Positions 1 through 7,810 are shown, numbered from the stretch's first letter. The stretch is 64,000 nucleotides of DNA from Agrococcus sp. ARC_14 (GCF_022436485.1 NZ_JAKUDO010000002.1:186001-250000), one strand, 5' to 3'. Translations and numbers: made by a program. Notes: generated by a model from the letters alone, not told the origin.

Positions 1-225
1 TACGACGGCATGCGCGCGGCCGGCACGCTGCCCACGCAGGAGAAGAGGGCGAAGGGCTCCAACCCCGAGGCGCAGCCGATCACGGTCGCGGGCGCCGCGC
101 CCGTGCCGCCCGCAGACATCCTCGGCGACTCGGTCGCTTCGGCGCCCTCGGCTGCCTCGGCCCCCTCAGCGGAGTCGGCGGATGCGGCTGACGCCAGTGA
201 GGGCGCGGAAGTCCCGGCGCGCTGA
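1..225 (+). CDS. C-terminal end of an unidentified protein (cut by window start)
   Basis: An open frame enters from the left edge and stops at a TGA. The visible 74 residues start with YDGMRAAGTLPTQEK and continue into a low-complexity tail rich in Ala, Ser, Pro, Asp and Glu, which looks disordered. No recognisable domain lies in this fragment, so I assign no function. A strong hairpin follows the stop codon at once, so this is the last gene of its transcript. The identity depends on sequence upstream of the window. Confidence 0.6.
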   Translation, partial: YDGMRAAGTLPTQEKRAKGSNPEAQPITVAGAAPVPPADILGDSVASAPSAASAPSAESADAADASEGAEVPAR

Positions 226-242
226 CGCCTCGCACAGCGCCC

Positions 243-279
243 CAAGGAGCCCGGCCGCGGCGAGCAGCCGGGCTCCTTG
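243..279 (+). terminator. Rho-independent-type terminator hairpin
   Basis: A 13-bp perfect stem (CAAGGAGCCCGGC paired with its complement) encloses an 11-base loop, 18 bases after the stop codon of the preceding gene. There is no T tract, which is common for actinobacterial terminators. Confidence 0.75.
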
Positions 280-300
280 CATGCACAACCCATAGCCCGC

Positions 301-333
301 ATGCCGCAAGCGGCATTGCGTACGCCATACGCT
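301..333 (+). promoter_or_regulatory. Candidate operator and -10 box for the desaturase gene
   Basis: A perfect 6-bp palindrome with a 4-base spacer (ATGCCG CAAG CGGCAT, 301-316) lies just before TACGCT (328-333), a fair TANNNT -10 box. No good -35 is visible. The palindrome is placed where a lipid-responsive regulator could bind, but that is inference. Confidence 0.3.
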
Positions 334-415
334 AAGAAGCATCCGGGGTCCCGATCATGCAGGTCGACCGGCCCCCACCGGCTGGGAAGTCGCCGTCGAC
401 CCCGAGGGGGACCTC

Positions 416-1519
416 TTGACCACGATGACCACCGCAGAGGTGACGCACGGTCCGTTGCGCACCACCATCAAGGCCTCTGAGCGATCAGAAGAGGATCGCC
501 GCGCCGACTTCCGGGTCGTCGCGAAGGCCGTCCGCGACGCGGGCCTGCTCGAGCGCGCCGTCGGCTACTACGTGTGGATGATGGTCGCGCTGGGCGTTGC
601 GCTCGTCGGCCTGCTCGTCGGCTCTGTGCTGCTGGGCGACAGCTGGTTCCAGCTGCTCATCGCCGGTGGTCTCGGCGTCGTGCTGACGCAGATCGCCTTC
701 ATCGCGCATGAGGCCTCGCACCGCCAGGTGCTGAAGTCGGGCCCCGCGAACGACCGCCTGGGCCGCATCCTCGCCGCCGGCGTCGTCGGCATCAGCCACC
801 AGTGGTGGATGACGAAGCACTCGCGCCACCACGCGAACCCGAACCAGATCGGTCGCGACCCCGACATCGAGGTCGACACCATCGCGTTCCTGCCGAGCGA
901 CGCGAAGCAGGCTCGTGGCCTGGTGCGCTGGATCACGCGCCGTCAGGGCTGGCTGTTCTTCCCGCTGCTCACGCTCGAGGGCCTGAACCTGCACCAGCAC
1001 TCGATCCGCACGCTGCTCGAGCGCCGACCCGTGACCGGCCGTTGGATCGAGCTCGGCCTCATCACCGCCCGCTTTGCGGCCTACTTCACCTTCCTGCTGC
1101 TCGTCATGCCGCCGCTGATGGCGCTCGCCTTCCTCGGCGTGCAGATGGCTGTCTTCGGCATCGGCATGGGCGCATCGTTCGCCCCGAACCACAAGGGCAT
1201 GCCGACGGTCAGCCGCGACGCGAAGCTCGACTTCTTCACCAAGCAGGTGCGCACCTCCCGCAACGTCCGCGGCTGGGGCATGACCACGCTGCTGGGCGGC
1301 CTCAACTACCAGGTCGAGCACCACCTGTTCCCGAACATGGCTCGGCCGCACCTGCGCGCCGCGAGCGAGATCGTGCGAGCGCACTGCGCGACCCACAACA
1401 TCCCCTACGTGGAGACCGGACTGGTCGGCGCCTACGCAGCCGTCGTGCGGTATCTGAACCGCGTCGGCCTCGCCGCACGTGACCCCTTCGACTGCCCGAT
1501 GCTGGACATGCGTCGGTGA
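416..1519 (+). CDS. Membrane fatty-acid desaturase
   Basis: This is a di-iron acyl desaturase of the membrane FADS family, which introduces a double bond into lipid-bound or CoA/ACP-bound fatty acids. The three histidine boxes are present in order: HEASH (98-102), HSRHH (135-139) and QVEHH (299-303). Hydrophobic segments lie near residues 55-95 and 220-260, as expected for a four-helix enzyme with cytoplasmic His clusters. The TTG start is chosen because a GAGGGG ribosome site ends about six bases upstream; an ATG three codons later is possible. At 367 residues the length is normal. The stop overlaps the next start by four bases, coupling it to an acyltransferase and suggesting a membrane-lipid modification pair. 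Substrate and regiospecificity cannot be read from the sequence. Confidence 0.9.
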   Translation: MTTMTTAEVTHGPLRTTIKASERSEEDRRADFRVVAKAVRDAGLLERAVGYYVWMMVALGVALVGLLVGSVLLGDSWFQLLIAGGLGVVLTQIAFIAHEASHRQVLKSGPANDRLGRILAAGVVGISHQWWMTKHSRHHANPNQIGRDPDIEVDTIAFLPSDAKQARGLVRWITRRQGWLFFPLLTLEGLNLHQHSIRTLLERRPVTGRWIELGLITARFAAYFTFLLLVMPPLMALAFLGVQMAVFGIGMGASFAPNHKGMPTVSRDAKLDFFTKQVRTSRNVRGWGMTTLLGGLNYQVEHHLFPNMARPHLRAASEIVRAHCATHNIPYVETGLVGAYAAVVRYLNRVGLAARDPFDCPMLDMRR

Positions 1520-2136
1520 CAGCGGGCGCGTCGCGGATGCCGGTCCGCCGGGCGCTCGCGCGGCTGCACTGGGTGCTGAGCCCATGGCAGCTGCAGCGCG
1601 AGCAGCCACCCTATGAGGGCCCGCGGCTGCTGATCGGTGCCCCGCACACGTCCAACCGCGACTTCGTGCTCATGCTCGCGATCTCGTGGGATGCGGGACT
1701 GGCGGTCAAGTGGCTCGGCAAGCGCGAGCTGTTCCAGGGCCCCTTCGGCCGGGTCATGCACTGGCTCGGCGGGATTCCCGTCGACCGCGACGACCCTGCA
1801 GGACTCGTCGAGCGCGTCATCGAGCTCACCCGCGCTGACCCGCGCGCCGCGATCGTCGTGACGCCCGACGGCACGCGCAGCTCGCGGCAGTGGCGGAGCG
1901 GCTTCTACCGCATCGCCTACGAGGCGGGCGTGCCCATCACGCTCGGCTTCGTCGACTCCACGACGGGCACGACCGGCCTCGGGCCGACCATCGAGCTCAC
2001 GGGCGATGTGCCGGCCGACATGGATCGCATCCGCGCCTTCTACGGCGACAAGCGCGGCATCATCCCGGAGCGCACGACCGAGCCGCGGCTCGCCGACGAG
2101 GCGGGGCTCGCGCAGCGCCTGGCGGAGCAGCCCTAG
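1516..2136 (+). CDS. PlsC-type 1-acyl-glycerol-3-phosphate acyltransferase family protein
   Basis: A glycerolipid acyltransferase fold with the HX4D catalytic motif (HTSNRD, about residues 43-48), the GGIPVDRDD block, and a TPDGTRS block matching the phosphate-binding EGTRS motif. Family members move an acyl chain to lysophosphatidate or a related acceptor at the membrane. At 206 residues it is compact and lacks an obvious transmembrane helix. The GTG start overlaps the desaturase stop (GTGA), so translation is probably coupled. The pairing suggests that desaturated acyl chains are handled or re-esterified here. The exact acceptor is unknown. Confidence 0.8.
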   Translation: MTAGASRMPVRRALARLHWVLSPWQLQREQPPYEGPRLLIGAPHTSNRDFVLMLAISWDAGLAVKWLGKRELFQGPFGRVMHWLGGIPVDRDDPAGLVERVIELTRADPRAAIVVTPDGTRSSRQWRSGFYRIAYEAGVPITLGFVDSTTGTTGLGPTIELTGDVPADMDRIRAFYGDKRGIIPERTTEPRLADEAGLAQRLAEQP

Positions 2137-2156
2137 CGCGACCGGGCGGCCGATGC

Positions 2157-2162
2157 GACCAT
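2157..2162 (+). promoter_or_regulatory. -10 box (GACCAT), leaderless arrangement
   Basis: The hexamer ends six bases before the ATG of the following gene, the same spacing seen at more than ten other genes in this window. It supports this ATG rather than the longer upstream open frame. Confidence 0.35.
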
Positions 2163-2168
2163 GAGGCC

Positions 2169-2627
2169 ATGGCCGAGCACCCCGCGTCCGACAGCCCCGT
2201 CCACGACATCAGCGAGGCCGAGTGCCTCAAGCTGCTCGGGCTGTTCGAGTTCGGGCGCATCGCGTTCCGCGTCGGCGACGTGCTCGACGTGTTCCCGATC
2301 AACTACCACGCAGCAGAGCGCGCGATCACCTTCCGCACGGCGCCCGGCACCAAGCTGGCAACCGCGCTGCAGGCCGACGAGGTCGTCTTCGAGATCGACA
2401 ACATCGGTGTGAAGGAAGCCTGGAGCGTGATCGGGCACGGCACAGCGCGCCGGCTCGAGGCCGCAGACGAGCTGAAGGCCGCGGAGCAGCTGCCCATCCA
2501 CCCGCTCATCCCCACCGCGGAGCGCGAGTTCATCCGCATCGACCTCGAGCGAGTCTCCGGCCGGCGCTTCCATCGCTGGGCACCGCCCGCGGCCAGCAGC
2601 GCGACGGCCGTCGACGCGACCGACTGA
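2169..2627 (+). CDS. Pyridoxamine 5'-phosphate oxidase-fold (FMN/F420-binding) protein
   Basis: A 152-residue protein of the split-barrel PNPOx-like family. The pattern near the N terminus (ISEAECLKLLGLFEFGRIAF, then VFPINY) is typical of the small actinobacterial members that bind FMN or F420 and reduce varied substrates. A central FRTAPGTKLA segment matches the cofactor phosphate-binding strand and loop. The open frame extends far upstream, but that part is an antisense-like shadow of the acyltransferase gene; the ATG preceded by a -10-like box is the credible start. The substrate is unknown. It is probably transcribed alone. Confidence 0.75.
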   Translation: MAEHPASDSPVHDISEAECLKLLGLFEFGRIAFRVGDVLDVFPINYHAAERAITFRTAPGTKLATALQADEVVFEIDNIGVKEAWSVIGHGTARRLEAADELKAAEQLPIHPLIPTAEREFIRIDLERVSGRRFHRWAPPAASSATAVDATD

Positions 2628-2721
2628 GCCCGACGGCGGCTCTCCAGCGGGTCGCCGGCGGGAATGCGACCCACCCCATCCCGTGTTGTCAGACTGGAAG
2701 GGCAACAGGGGGAGTGAGCGC

Positions 2722-3423
2722 ATGTCGCAGCCGGTCGAGTCGAGCACGGGCACCATGGAGATCGTGCAGACCGACGGCGTACGACCCGCGGCGACGCAGA
2801 CGATCGCCATCCTGGGCGCCGGCAAGATCGGCACCGTGCTCGCCAAGCTGTCGCTGGCAGCGGGCCACCGCACCCTCATCGCAGGCTCCGGCAGCGCAGC
2901 GCGGATCCGGCTGATCGTCGAGTACCTGGCTCCGGGCGCCGAGGCGATGGTGTCGGCGGATGCGGCTGCCGCGGCCGACGTGGTCATCCTCGCCCTGCCG
3001 CTCGGCCAGTACGACCGCCTCCCCGTCGAGCAGCTCGAGGGCAAGCTCGTCATCGACGCCATGAACTACTGGTGGGAGACCGACGGGATCCGCGACGAGT
3101 TCACGGATCCAGCGCTGCCGACGAGCACGATCGTGCAGGCGTTCCTGCCGGGCTCACGCATCGTGAAGGCGTTCAATCACATGGGCTACCACGACCTGGC
3201 GGAGTGGCCGCGACCGACCGGCCACGTGCAGCGGCGCGCGATCGCGATCGCGGGTGATGATGCCCTCGATGTCGAGCGCACGGCGAGCTTGGTCGACGGC
3301 TTCGGCTTCGACCCTGTCGTGCTCGAGTCGCTCGATGCGGGCCTGCGGCTGCAGCCCGGCTGGCCGGCGTTCGGGGCGAACGAGAACGCTGCGACGCTGC
3401 GCGGCCTGCTCGAGACCGACTGA
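2722..3423 (+). CDS. NAD(P)-binding Rossmann reductase, F420-dependent NADP reductase-like
   Basis: The protein carries a dinucleotide-binding GAGKIG loop about 31 residues in, followed by an LALPLGQYD strand-loop and an AFNHMGYHDL segment, as in the NADP-reducing F420-dependent oxidoreductase (Npd/Fno-like) domain family. The ATG is chosen because AGGGGGAG sits eight bases upstream; the frame is open further upstream without support. At 233 residues the length fits the single-domain family. CAGACT at 2690-2695 may be the -10 box. Cofactor specificity (F420 or another hydride carrier) cannot be decided from the sequence. A bidirectional hairpin follows. Confidence 0.7.
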   Translation: MSQPVESSTGTMEIVQTDGVRPAATQTIAILGAGKIGTVLAKLSLAAGHRTLIAGSGSAARIRLIVEYLAPGAEAMVSADAAAAADVVILALPLGQYDRLPVEQLEGKLVIDAMNYWWETDGIRDEFTDPALPTSTIVQAFLPGSRIVKAFNHMGYHDLAEWPRPTGHVQRRAIAIAGDDALDVERTASLVDGFGFDPVVLESLDAGLRLQPGWPAFGANENAATLRGLLETD

Positions 3424-3482
3424 CGCATCCGGTTCGCGTCGCCTGCGCGTGTCTTGAGGCTCAGGCGCACCGCACCAATGAC

Positions 3483-3507
3483 GAAGCCCCCGCTGTGCGG
3501 GGGCTTC
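3483..3507. terminator. Bidirectional terminator hairpin
   Basis: An 11-bp perfect stem (GAAGCCCCCGC and complement) with a 3-base TGT loop. It lies between the 3' end of the plus-strand reductase and the 3' end of the minus-strand tRNA cluster, so it can end both transcripts. Confidence 0.75.
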
Positions 3508-3509
3508 TG

Positions 3510-3585
3510 TGGTGGCTCCGACGGGCGTCGATCCCGTGACCTCACGATTTTCAGTCGTGCGCTCTACCAACTGAGCTACAGAGCC
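3510..3585 (-). tRNA. tRNA-Phe (anticodon GAA)
   Basis: Read on the minus strand, a 7-bp acceptor stem (GGCTCTG with CGGAGCC), D arm, anticodon loop CTGAAAA flanked by CACGA/TCGTG, and a T arm are all present. The discriminator is A and CCA is encoded. It is the last of three tRNAs in the cluster. Confidence 0.95.
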
Positions 3586-3630
3586 GGGCTCTTGCGAGCC
3601 GGACGGACTCGCGCCCGTCCTTGCACAAGA

Positions 3631-3648
3631 CCCTCTCTTTCGAGAGGG
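3631..3648. other. Small hairpin between tRNA-Asp and tRNA-Phe
   Basis: A 7-bp stem (CCCTCTC/GAGAGGG) with a 4-base loop lies in the spacer between the two tRNAs. It may be a processing signal for the tRNA precursor. This is inference from position only. Confidence 0.3.
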
Positions 3649-3659
3649 CCGAGGCTGAG

Positions 3660-3734
3660 CGACCCTGACGGGACTTGAACCCGCGACCTCCGCCGTGACA
3701 GGGCGGCGCGCTAACCAAACTGCGCTACAGGGCC
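3660..3734 (-). tRNA. tRNA-Asp (anticodon GTC)
   Basis: On the minus strand the acceptor stem is GGCCCTG with CAGGGTC (one G-T pair). The anticodon stem is CCGCC/GGCGG with loop CTGTCAC, giving GTC. The discriminator is G and CCA is not encoded. Confidence 0.95.
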
Positions 3735-3775
3735 TAACTGGTAGTACTCATCGTACAGAGTGAATCCGTAGAGAG

Positions 3776-3848
3776 TGACCCCAACGGGATTCGAACCCGT
3801 GCTGCCGCCGTGAAAGGGCGGTGTCCTAGGCCACTAAACGATGGGGCC
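3776..3848 (-). tRNA. tRNA-Glu (anticodon TTC)
   Basis: On the minus strand the acceptor stem is GGCCCCA with TGGGGTC. The anticodon loop CTTTCAC is flanked by CCGCC/GGCGG, giving TTC. CCA is not encoded. It is the first tRNA of the Glu-Asp-Phe cluster, an order common in actinobacteria. Confidence 0.95.
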
Positions 3849-3960
3849 GAATGCCGGAGCACACGACTACCGAGGAGCCACGTTACATGACGTCGGAGCC
3901 TCCGTGCAAACCGAGGAGACGACGGATGCGCGAGTCGCGTCGCCCGGTCTCACGACACGC

Positions 3961-4016
3961 CCACCTGAGCGTTCGCCCAATCCAACCTTCAGGTGGAGCA
4001 TGACGGTTGATACCGT
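3961..4016 (+). promoter_or_regulatory. Promoter with overlapping inverted repeat, M23 peptidase gene
   Basis: TTCAGG (3988-3993), a 17-base spacer and TACCGT (4011-4016) make a plausible SigA-type promoter. A perfect 8-bp inverted repeat, CCACCTGA (3961-3968) and TCAGGTGG (3989-3996), covers the -35, so a repressor could bind there. The remaining leader to the ATG is about 80 bases with no recognised riboswitch. Confidence 0.45.
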
Positions 4017-4102
4017 TAGCGAGATTGTGTCGTGACCGCGGCCAGGCCCGGGTGCACGATGGTGGACGATGCAGCGCTTCGACGCTGCCGAACGGGGAGA
4101 CC

Positions 4103-5521
4103 ATGGCCCAGCCCGACAGGTCGGCACGTGCCGACGGAGCGAGCGCGCGCTGGCGCGGCCTCCGTCTCGGCGTCGCAGCCACCGTGGCCGTCGGCAGCAT
4201 CGTCGCCTCGCTGATCGTTCCTGGCATCCCGCAGGCGGAGGCCGTCGATGAGTACGGCTTCCCGACCTGGGCAGAGGTCGAAGCCGCGCGCGGCAACGTG
4301 AACGCCAAGGGCGAGCAGATCAACCAGATCCGCGCGCTCATCTCGCAGCTCGAGACCGAGGCGGTGAACGCCCAGGCCGAGTCCGACCGGGCGGCCGCGG
4401 CGGCGATCGAGGCGCAGCGCGTCTACGACGAGGCCGTCGCCGTCGCCGAGCGATTGCAGCAGCAGGCCGATGAGGCGTCCGGCCGTGCAGGGGAGTCGCA
4501 GCTCGCCGCAGGCCAGCTCGCCGCGCAGCTCGCTCGCTCCGGCGGCACCGGCGACATGAGCGCAGAGCTCTTCGCGAACCCCGGCTCCGCCGAGTCATGG
4601 CTCTACCGCCTCGACCTCATGGACCGCGTCGCTGGCACCGCCGACACGCTCTACGAGCAGGCGCAGCAGGATGCCAACACCGCGCAGTCGCTCCAGGATC
4701 AGGCAGCAGTCGCTCGTGACGAGCTGCAGGCGCTGAAGGAGGCTGCCGACGCGGCCTACCTCGCAGCGCAGGAGGCCGCGGCCGCTGCACAGGCTGCCGT
4801 GGTGCAGCAGCAGGAGCACCGTGTGGAGCTCGAGGCGCAGCTCGAGGTGCTGGTCGAGGACCGGGCCGCGACCGAGGAGGACTATCAGGCGGGCCAAGCG
4901 CACCGCGCGTGGCTGGCCGAGCAGGAGCGGCTGCGCCTCGCCCGCGAGGCGGCTGAGCGGGAGGCCGCGCGCCAGGCAGCGCTCGCCGAGCAGCGCCGGA
5001 TCGCCGCGGCGGCCGCAGCTGCCAACAACAACAACAACGGCGGTGGCGGCGGTGGCGGCGGCAGCAGCAGCGGTGGCGGCGGCTCCGTGCCGGTCGCCCC
5101 GCCCAGCAACAGCGGCTGGGTGACACCGCACTACGGCCGCTTCACCTCCTCCTACGGTTGGCGCAACGACCCGGTGGGTGTGCTGGGCCGCAAGCTGCAC
5201 GCTGGCGTCGACATCTCGGCGGGCTGCGGCACCCCGATCTACGCCGCAGCGGATGGCGTGGTCTCGCTGCGCTCGCGCGACATCTACGGCGCCAACATGC
5301 TCTACATCAATCACGGCGGCGGCGTGCAGAGCGAGTACTTCCACATGATCCGTCCCGCGCACGTGTCCCCGGGGCAGCGCGTGAGCGCCGGCCAGGTCGT
5401 GGCATACGAGGGCTCGACGGGTCACTCGACCGGCTGCCACCTGCACTTCCAGCTGCGTGTCGGCGGCACGCTCACCAACCCGGAGTCGTTCCTGAACGCA
5501 CGCGGGGTCTACCTGCGCTGA
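4103..5521 (+). CDS. Secreted murein DD-endopeptidase/hydrolase, coiled coil plus M23 domain
   Basis: A 472-residue cell-wall hydrolase. After a basic N terminus, a hydrophobic stretch (about 24-47) ends in PQAEA and serves as a signal peptide. Residues 50-300 are Ala/Glu/Gln-rich heptads forming a long coiled coil, followed by a low-complexity Asn, Gly and Ser linker (about 309-335). The C-terminal LytM/M23 domain keeps its zinc ligands: H366 and D370 in HAGVD, and HLH at 446-448. This layout matches EnvC/RipA-like enzymes that cleave peptide cross-links during cell separation. The ATG is preceded by GGGGAGA at good spacing; the longer open frame lacks a ribosome site. It is monocistronic, ending at a 17-bp terminator shared with ppa. 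Confidence 0.9.
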   Translation: MAQPDRSARADGASARWRGLRLGVAATVAVGSIVASLIVPGIPQAEAVDEYGFPTWAEVEAARGNVNAKGEQINQIRALISQLETEAVNAQAESDRAAAAAIEAQRVYDEAVAVAERLQQQADEASGRAGESQLAAGQLAAQLARSGGTGDMSAELFANPGSAESWLYRLDLMDRVAGTADTLYEQAQQDANTAQSLQDQAAVARDELQALKEAADAAYLAAQEAAAAAQAAVVQQQEHRVELEAQLEVLVEDRAATEEDYQAGQAHRAWLAEQERLRLAREAAEREAARQAALAEQRRIAAAAAAANNNNNGGGGGGGGSSSGGGGSVPVAPPSNSGWVTPHYGRFTSSYGWRNDPVGVLGRKLHAGVDISAGCGTPIYAAADGVVSLRSRDIYGANMLYINHGGGVQSEYFHMIRPAHVSPGQRVSAGQVVAYEGSTGHSTGCHLHFQLRVGGTLTNPESFLNARGVYLR

Positions 5522-5534
5522 GTGCACGACTACG

Positions 5535-5572
5535 CAGAAGGGGGGCGCACCTGACGGTGCGCCCCCCTTCTG
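5535..5572. terminator. Strong bidirectional terminator
   Basis: A 17-bp perfect stem (CAGAAGGGGGGCGCACC and complement) with a TGAC tetraloop lies between the convergent M23 and ppa genes. One T-rich side favours the plus strand, but the symmetry allows both. Confidence 0.85.
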
Positions 5573-5581
5573 TCGTCGCGA

Positions 5582-6127
5582 TCAGTCGGTGACGTCGCGG
5601 CCGCCCTCGGGCTTCTCGACCGGCTCATCGCTCTCGTCGCCGTGCTCCGCGTCGAACGCGGCGAAGCCGGCCTGCACGGTTGCCTCGGCGGCGGCGGCGC
5701 CCTCCCAGCCGCCGAGCTTGGCCCACTTGCCCGGCTCGAGGTCCTTGTAGTGCTCGAAGAAGTGCTCGATCTCGTTCCGCGTCTGCTGCGGCACATCCTC
5801 GATGTCCTGGATGTGCGCCCAGCGCGGGTCCTTCTCCAGCACGCAGATGACCTTGGTGTCGATACCGCCGTCGTCCTCCATGTTCAGCTGCCCGATCGGG
5901 CGCACGCGCACGAACACACCGGGCGGCACCGAGTACTCGAGCAGCACCAGCGCGTCGACGGGGTCGCCGTCGAGCCCGAGCGTGCCCTCGAAGAACCCGT
6001 AGTCGGTGGGGTAGACGAAGGTCGTGAACAGCACGCGGTCGAGGTAGACGCGACCCGACTCATGGTCGAGCTCATACTTGTTGCGGCTCCCCTTGGGGAT
6101 CTCGATGACGACGTCGTAGGCGGCCAA
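5582..6127 (-). CDS. ppa: Inorganic pyrophosphatase
   Basis: A cytosolic family I soluble pyrophosphatase, which hydrolyses PPi to phosphate and drives biosynthesis forward. The N-terminal strand [16 protein letters not shown] and the metal-binding DGDPVDALV signature are intact. I choose the TTG start that gives [19 protein letters not shown] lies six bases before it, and the protein (181 residues) then begins as other family members do. An upstream in-frame ATG at 6163 would add 12 residues, but it overlaps the predicted -10 region. The C-terminal extension of about 20 acidic residues is extra. It is divergent from tilS with overlapping -10 boxes and convergent with the M23 gene. Confidence 0.93.
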   Translation of the reverse strand: MAAYDVVIEIPKGSRNKYELDHESGRVYLDRVLFTTFVYPTDYGFFEGTLGLDGDPVDALVLLEYSVPPGVFVRVRPIGQLNMEDDGGIDTKVICVLEKDPRWAHIQDIEDVPQQTRNEIEHFFEHYKDLEPGKWAKLGGWEGAAAAEATVQAGFAAFDAEHGDESDEPVEKPEGGRDVTD

Positions 6128-6162
6128 CGGCGGCTCCTTCTCGTGGGGGTGGGGAATCGGCA

Positions 6163-6170
6163 TAAGGTTA
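6163..6170. promoter_or_regulatory. Overlapping divergent -10 boxes for tilS and ppa
   Basis: On the plus strand TAAGGT (6163-6168) ends six bases before the tilS ATG, a leaderless arrangement. On the minus strand TAACCT (6170-6165) would start the ppa transcript about 30 bases before its TTG. The two hexamers share four base pairs, so the polymerases would exclude each other. Confidence 0.5.
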
Positions 6171-6174
6171 CTTC

Positions 6175-7167
6175 ATGCCCGAAAACGACCGTCGACCTCG
6201 GCTGACGCCTGCTGTCGCCGACGTGCGCCGGGCCGTGCGCGAGGCGACGGTCGACCTGGAGCCGGGTTCGCTGCTGCTGGTCGCGCTCTCGGGCGGACCG
6301 GACTCCCTTGCACTTGCGGCTGCGACGGCCTTCGAGGCCGAGCGCGCGGGGCTCCGGGCCGGCGCCGTCATCGTCGACCACGGGCTGCAGCCATCCAGCG
6401 CCGAGACCTCGGCCCGAGCAGCAGAGCAGGCGCGCGAGCTGGGCCTCGACCCCGTGCGCGTGATCCCCGTGCAGGTGGCAGGTGACGGCAGCCCTGAGGC
6501 CGCGGCCCGTCAGGCCCGCTATGCGGCACTCCTGCAGGCTCGCAAGGAGGAGGGCGCAGCGGCGGTGCTGCTCGGCCACACCCTCGACGACCAGGCAGAG
6601 ACGGTGCTCATCGGCCTCGCACGCGGCTCAGGCGCCGAGAGCCTCTGGGGCATGCACCGGCGCATCGGGTTCCTGCGGCGACCGCTGCTGCAGGTGCGCC
6701 GAGCGACCACCCACCAGGCCTGTGCAGACGCCGGTCTCGAGCCGTGGCGCGACCCGCACAACGACGACGACCGCTTCCTGCGCGTGCGCGTTCGCCACAG
6801 GGTGCTGCCGATGCTCGACGAGGTGCTCGGCGGCGGCGTCGCCCTGGCACTCACCCGCACGGCCGACACGCTGCGCGAGGACGCCGAGGCGCTCGCGCAC
6901 TTCGCGCAGGAGCAGATCCTCGACCTGGTCGAGCACGCCGAGGGCGGGCTCTCGCTCGACGCCGGCGCGCTCGCGGCGAACCCGCCCGCCCTGCGCCAGC
7001 GCATCATCCGCCTCGCCGTGCAGAGCGAGTTCCACACCGCGCTCAGTCGGCAGCAGACGCTCGAGGTCTCGCGGCTCGTCACCGACTGGCACGGCCAGGG
7101 CCCGATCCACCTGCCCGGCATCCGCGTCACCCGCGAGGGCCGCAGGCTCGTCTTCGTCGCGGCCTGA
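6175..7167 (+). CDS. tilS: tRNA(Ile)-lysidine synthase
   Basis: TilS ligates lysine to C34 of the CAU-anticodon tRNA-Ile, changing its decoding from AUG to AUA. The PP-loop ATP-binding motif SGGPDS is at 39-44, and the conserved LLGHTLDDQAETVLIGLARG core follows near 124-143. At 330 residues it is a short bacterial form with a modest C-terminal substrate-binding region. The ATG has no ribosome site but lies six bases from a -10 box, so the mRNA is probably leaderless. In actinobacteria tilS often precedes hpt and ftsH. Here three lipoprotein genes have come between tilS and hpt. Confidence 0.93.
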   Translation: MPENDRRPRLTPAVADVRRAVREATVDLEPGSLLLVALSGGPDSLALAAATAFEAERAGLRAGAVIVDHGLQPSSAETSARAAEQARELGLDPVRVIPVQVAGDGSPEAAARQARYAALLQARKEEGAAAVLLGHTLDDQAETVLIGLARGSGAESLWGMHRRIGFLRRPLLQVRRATTHQACADAGLEPWRDPHNDDDRFLRVRVRHRVLPMLDEVLGGGVALALTRTADTLREDAEALAHFAQEQILDLVEHAEGGLSLDAGALAANPPALRQRIIRLAVQSEFHTALSRQQTLEVSRLVTDWHGQGPIHLPGIRVTREGRRLVFVAA

Positions 7168-7183
7168 GGTCGTTGCGGCAGAC

Positions 7184-7276
7184 GTTGCCGAACCGTGATC
7201 TGGCTCGTGTGACCTGCATCGGCTCCTGGACATGACGGTGTGACGGATGCGTCGCATCCGTCTGGAGAGGATCCTC
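7184..7276 (+). promoter_or_regulatory. Promoter/leader copy 1 of a duplicated lipoprotein cassette
   Basis: TTGCCG (7185-7190), 17 bases, then TGTGAC (7208-7213), followed by GGACATGAC and a ribosome site GGAGAGG. The whole stretch is matched closely by the stretch before the second lipoprotein gene. Confidence 0.45.
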
Positions 7277-7794
7277 ATGCACGCACGCAGACGCCACCGC
7301 ACCGCAGCACCGCTGCTCGTCGCCGCACTCGTCCTCACCGGCTGCGCCGGCGTCGGAGCTGAGGCGCCCTCCTCGCCGACCGCGTCACCGACCACACCAC
7401 CGTCGACTCCGACGCCAACGGTGACCACCGCTCCGGAGCCGAGCGCCATCGAGGATCCGACCGCCGACTGGCAGACGGTCCAGCTCGAGAGCGGCCGCAC
7501 GCGGTTCCGCATCCCGCCGGACTGGACGGCCGATGGAACGTGGGCATGGGCATCACCGATGCGGAGCGGCTTCGCGAGCCCATCGGCTGCCCGTTCTACT
7601 TCATCGTCGGCGGTCCCGCCGCGGACGGCGAGCTCGGCGGCATCCTCACCTTCGGCTCAGAGGCGCAGGTGACAGGCATCGGCGATGCCGACGTCTGGAT
7701 CGTTGACTCGCTCGACGACGCGAATGCCTACATCGAGACCGACGAGTACGCGACCTTGCAGCAGATCCTGCTCTCGCTGGAGTACCTCGTCTGA
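7277..7794 (+). pseudogene. Lipoprotein paralogue 1, disrupted by an internal deletion and frameshift
   Basis: The first frame gives a lipoprotein signal (hydrophobic stretch, lipobox LTGC), a Thr/Pro/Ser linker and the family strand FRIPPDWTAD. It then runs out of register. The family C-terminal part, WNVGMGITDAERL through VDSLDDANAYIETDEY, continues in another frame to the stop at 7794. Compared with the neighbouring paralogue, about 270 bases encoding the middle of the domain are missing, with the junction near 7523-7536. The upstream half alone would encode a truncated lipoprotein. The ATG is supported by GGAGAGG. A sequencing error could explain a frameshift but not the missing 90 residues. 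Confidence 0.8.
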
Positions 7795-7810
7795 CGTGAG
7801 GCGCGACACC

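Noticed and set aside
3631..3648. Hairpin as a terminator inside the tRNA cluster
   Set aside because: Only seven base pairs and no T tract; the tRNAs are spaced as one precursor. Recorded as a small hairpin instead.
3850..4102. c-di-AMP (ydaO) riboswitch before the M23 gene
   Set aside because: Actinobacterial wall hydrolases often have one, but the conserved core sequences are not recognisable in this leader.
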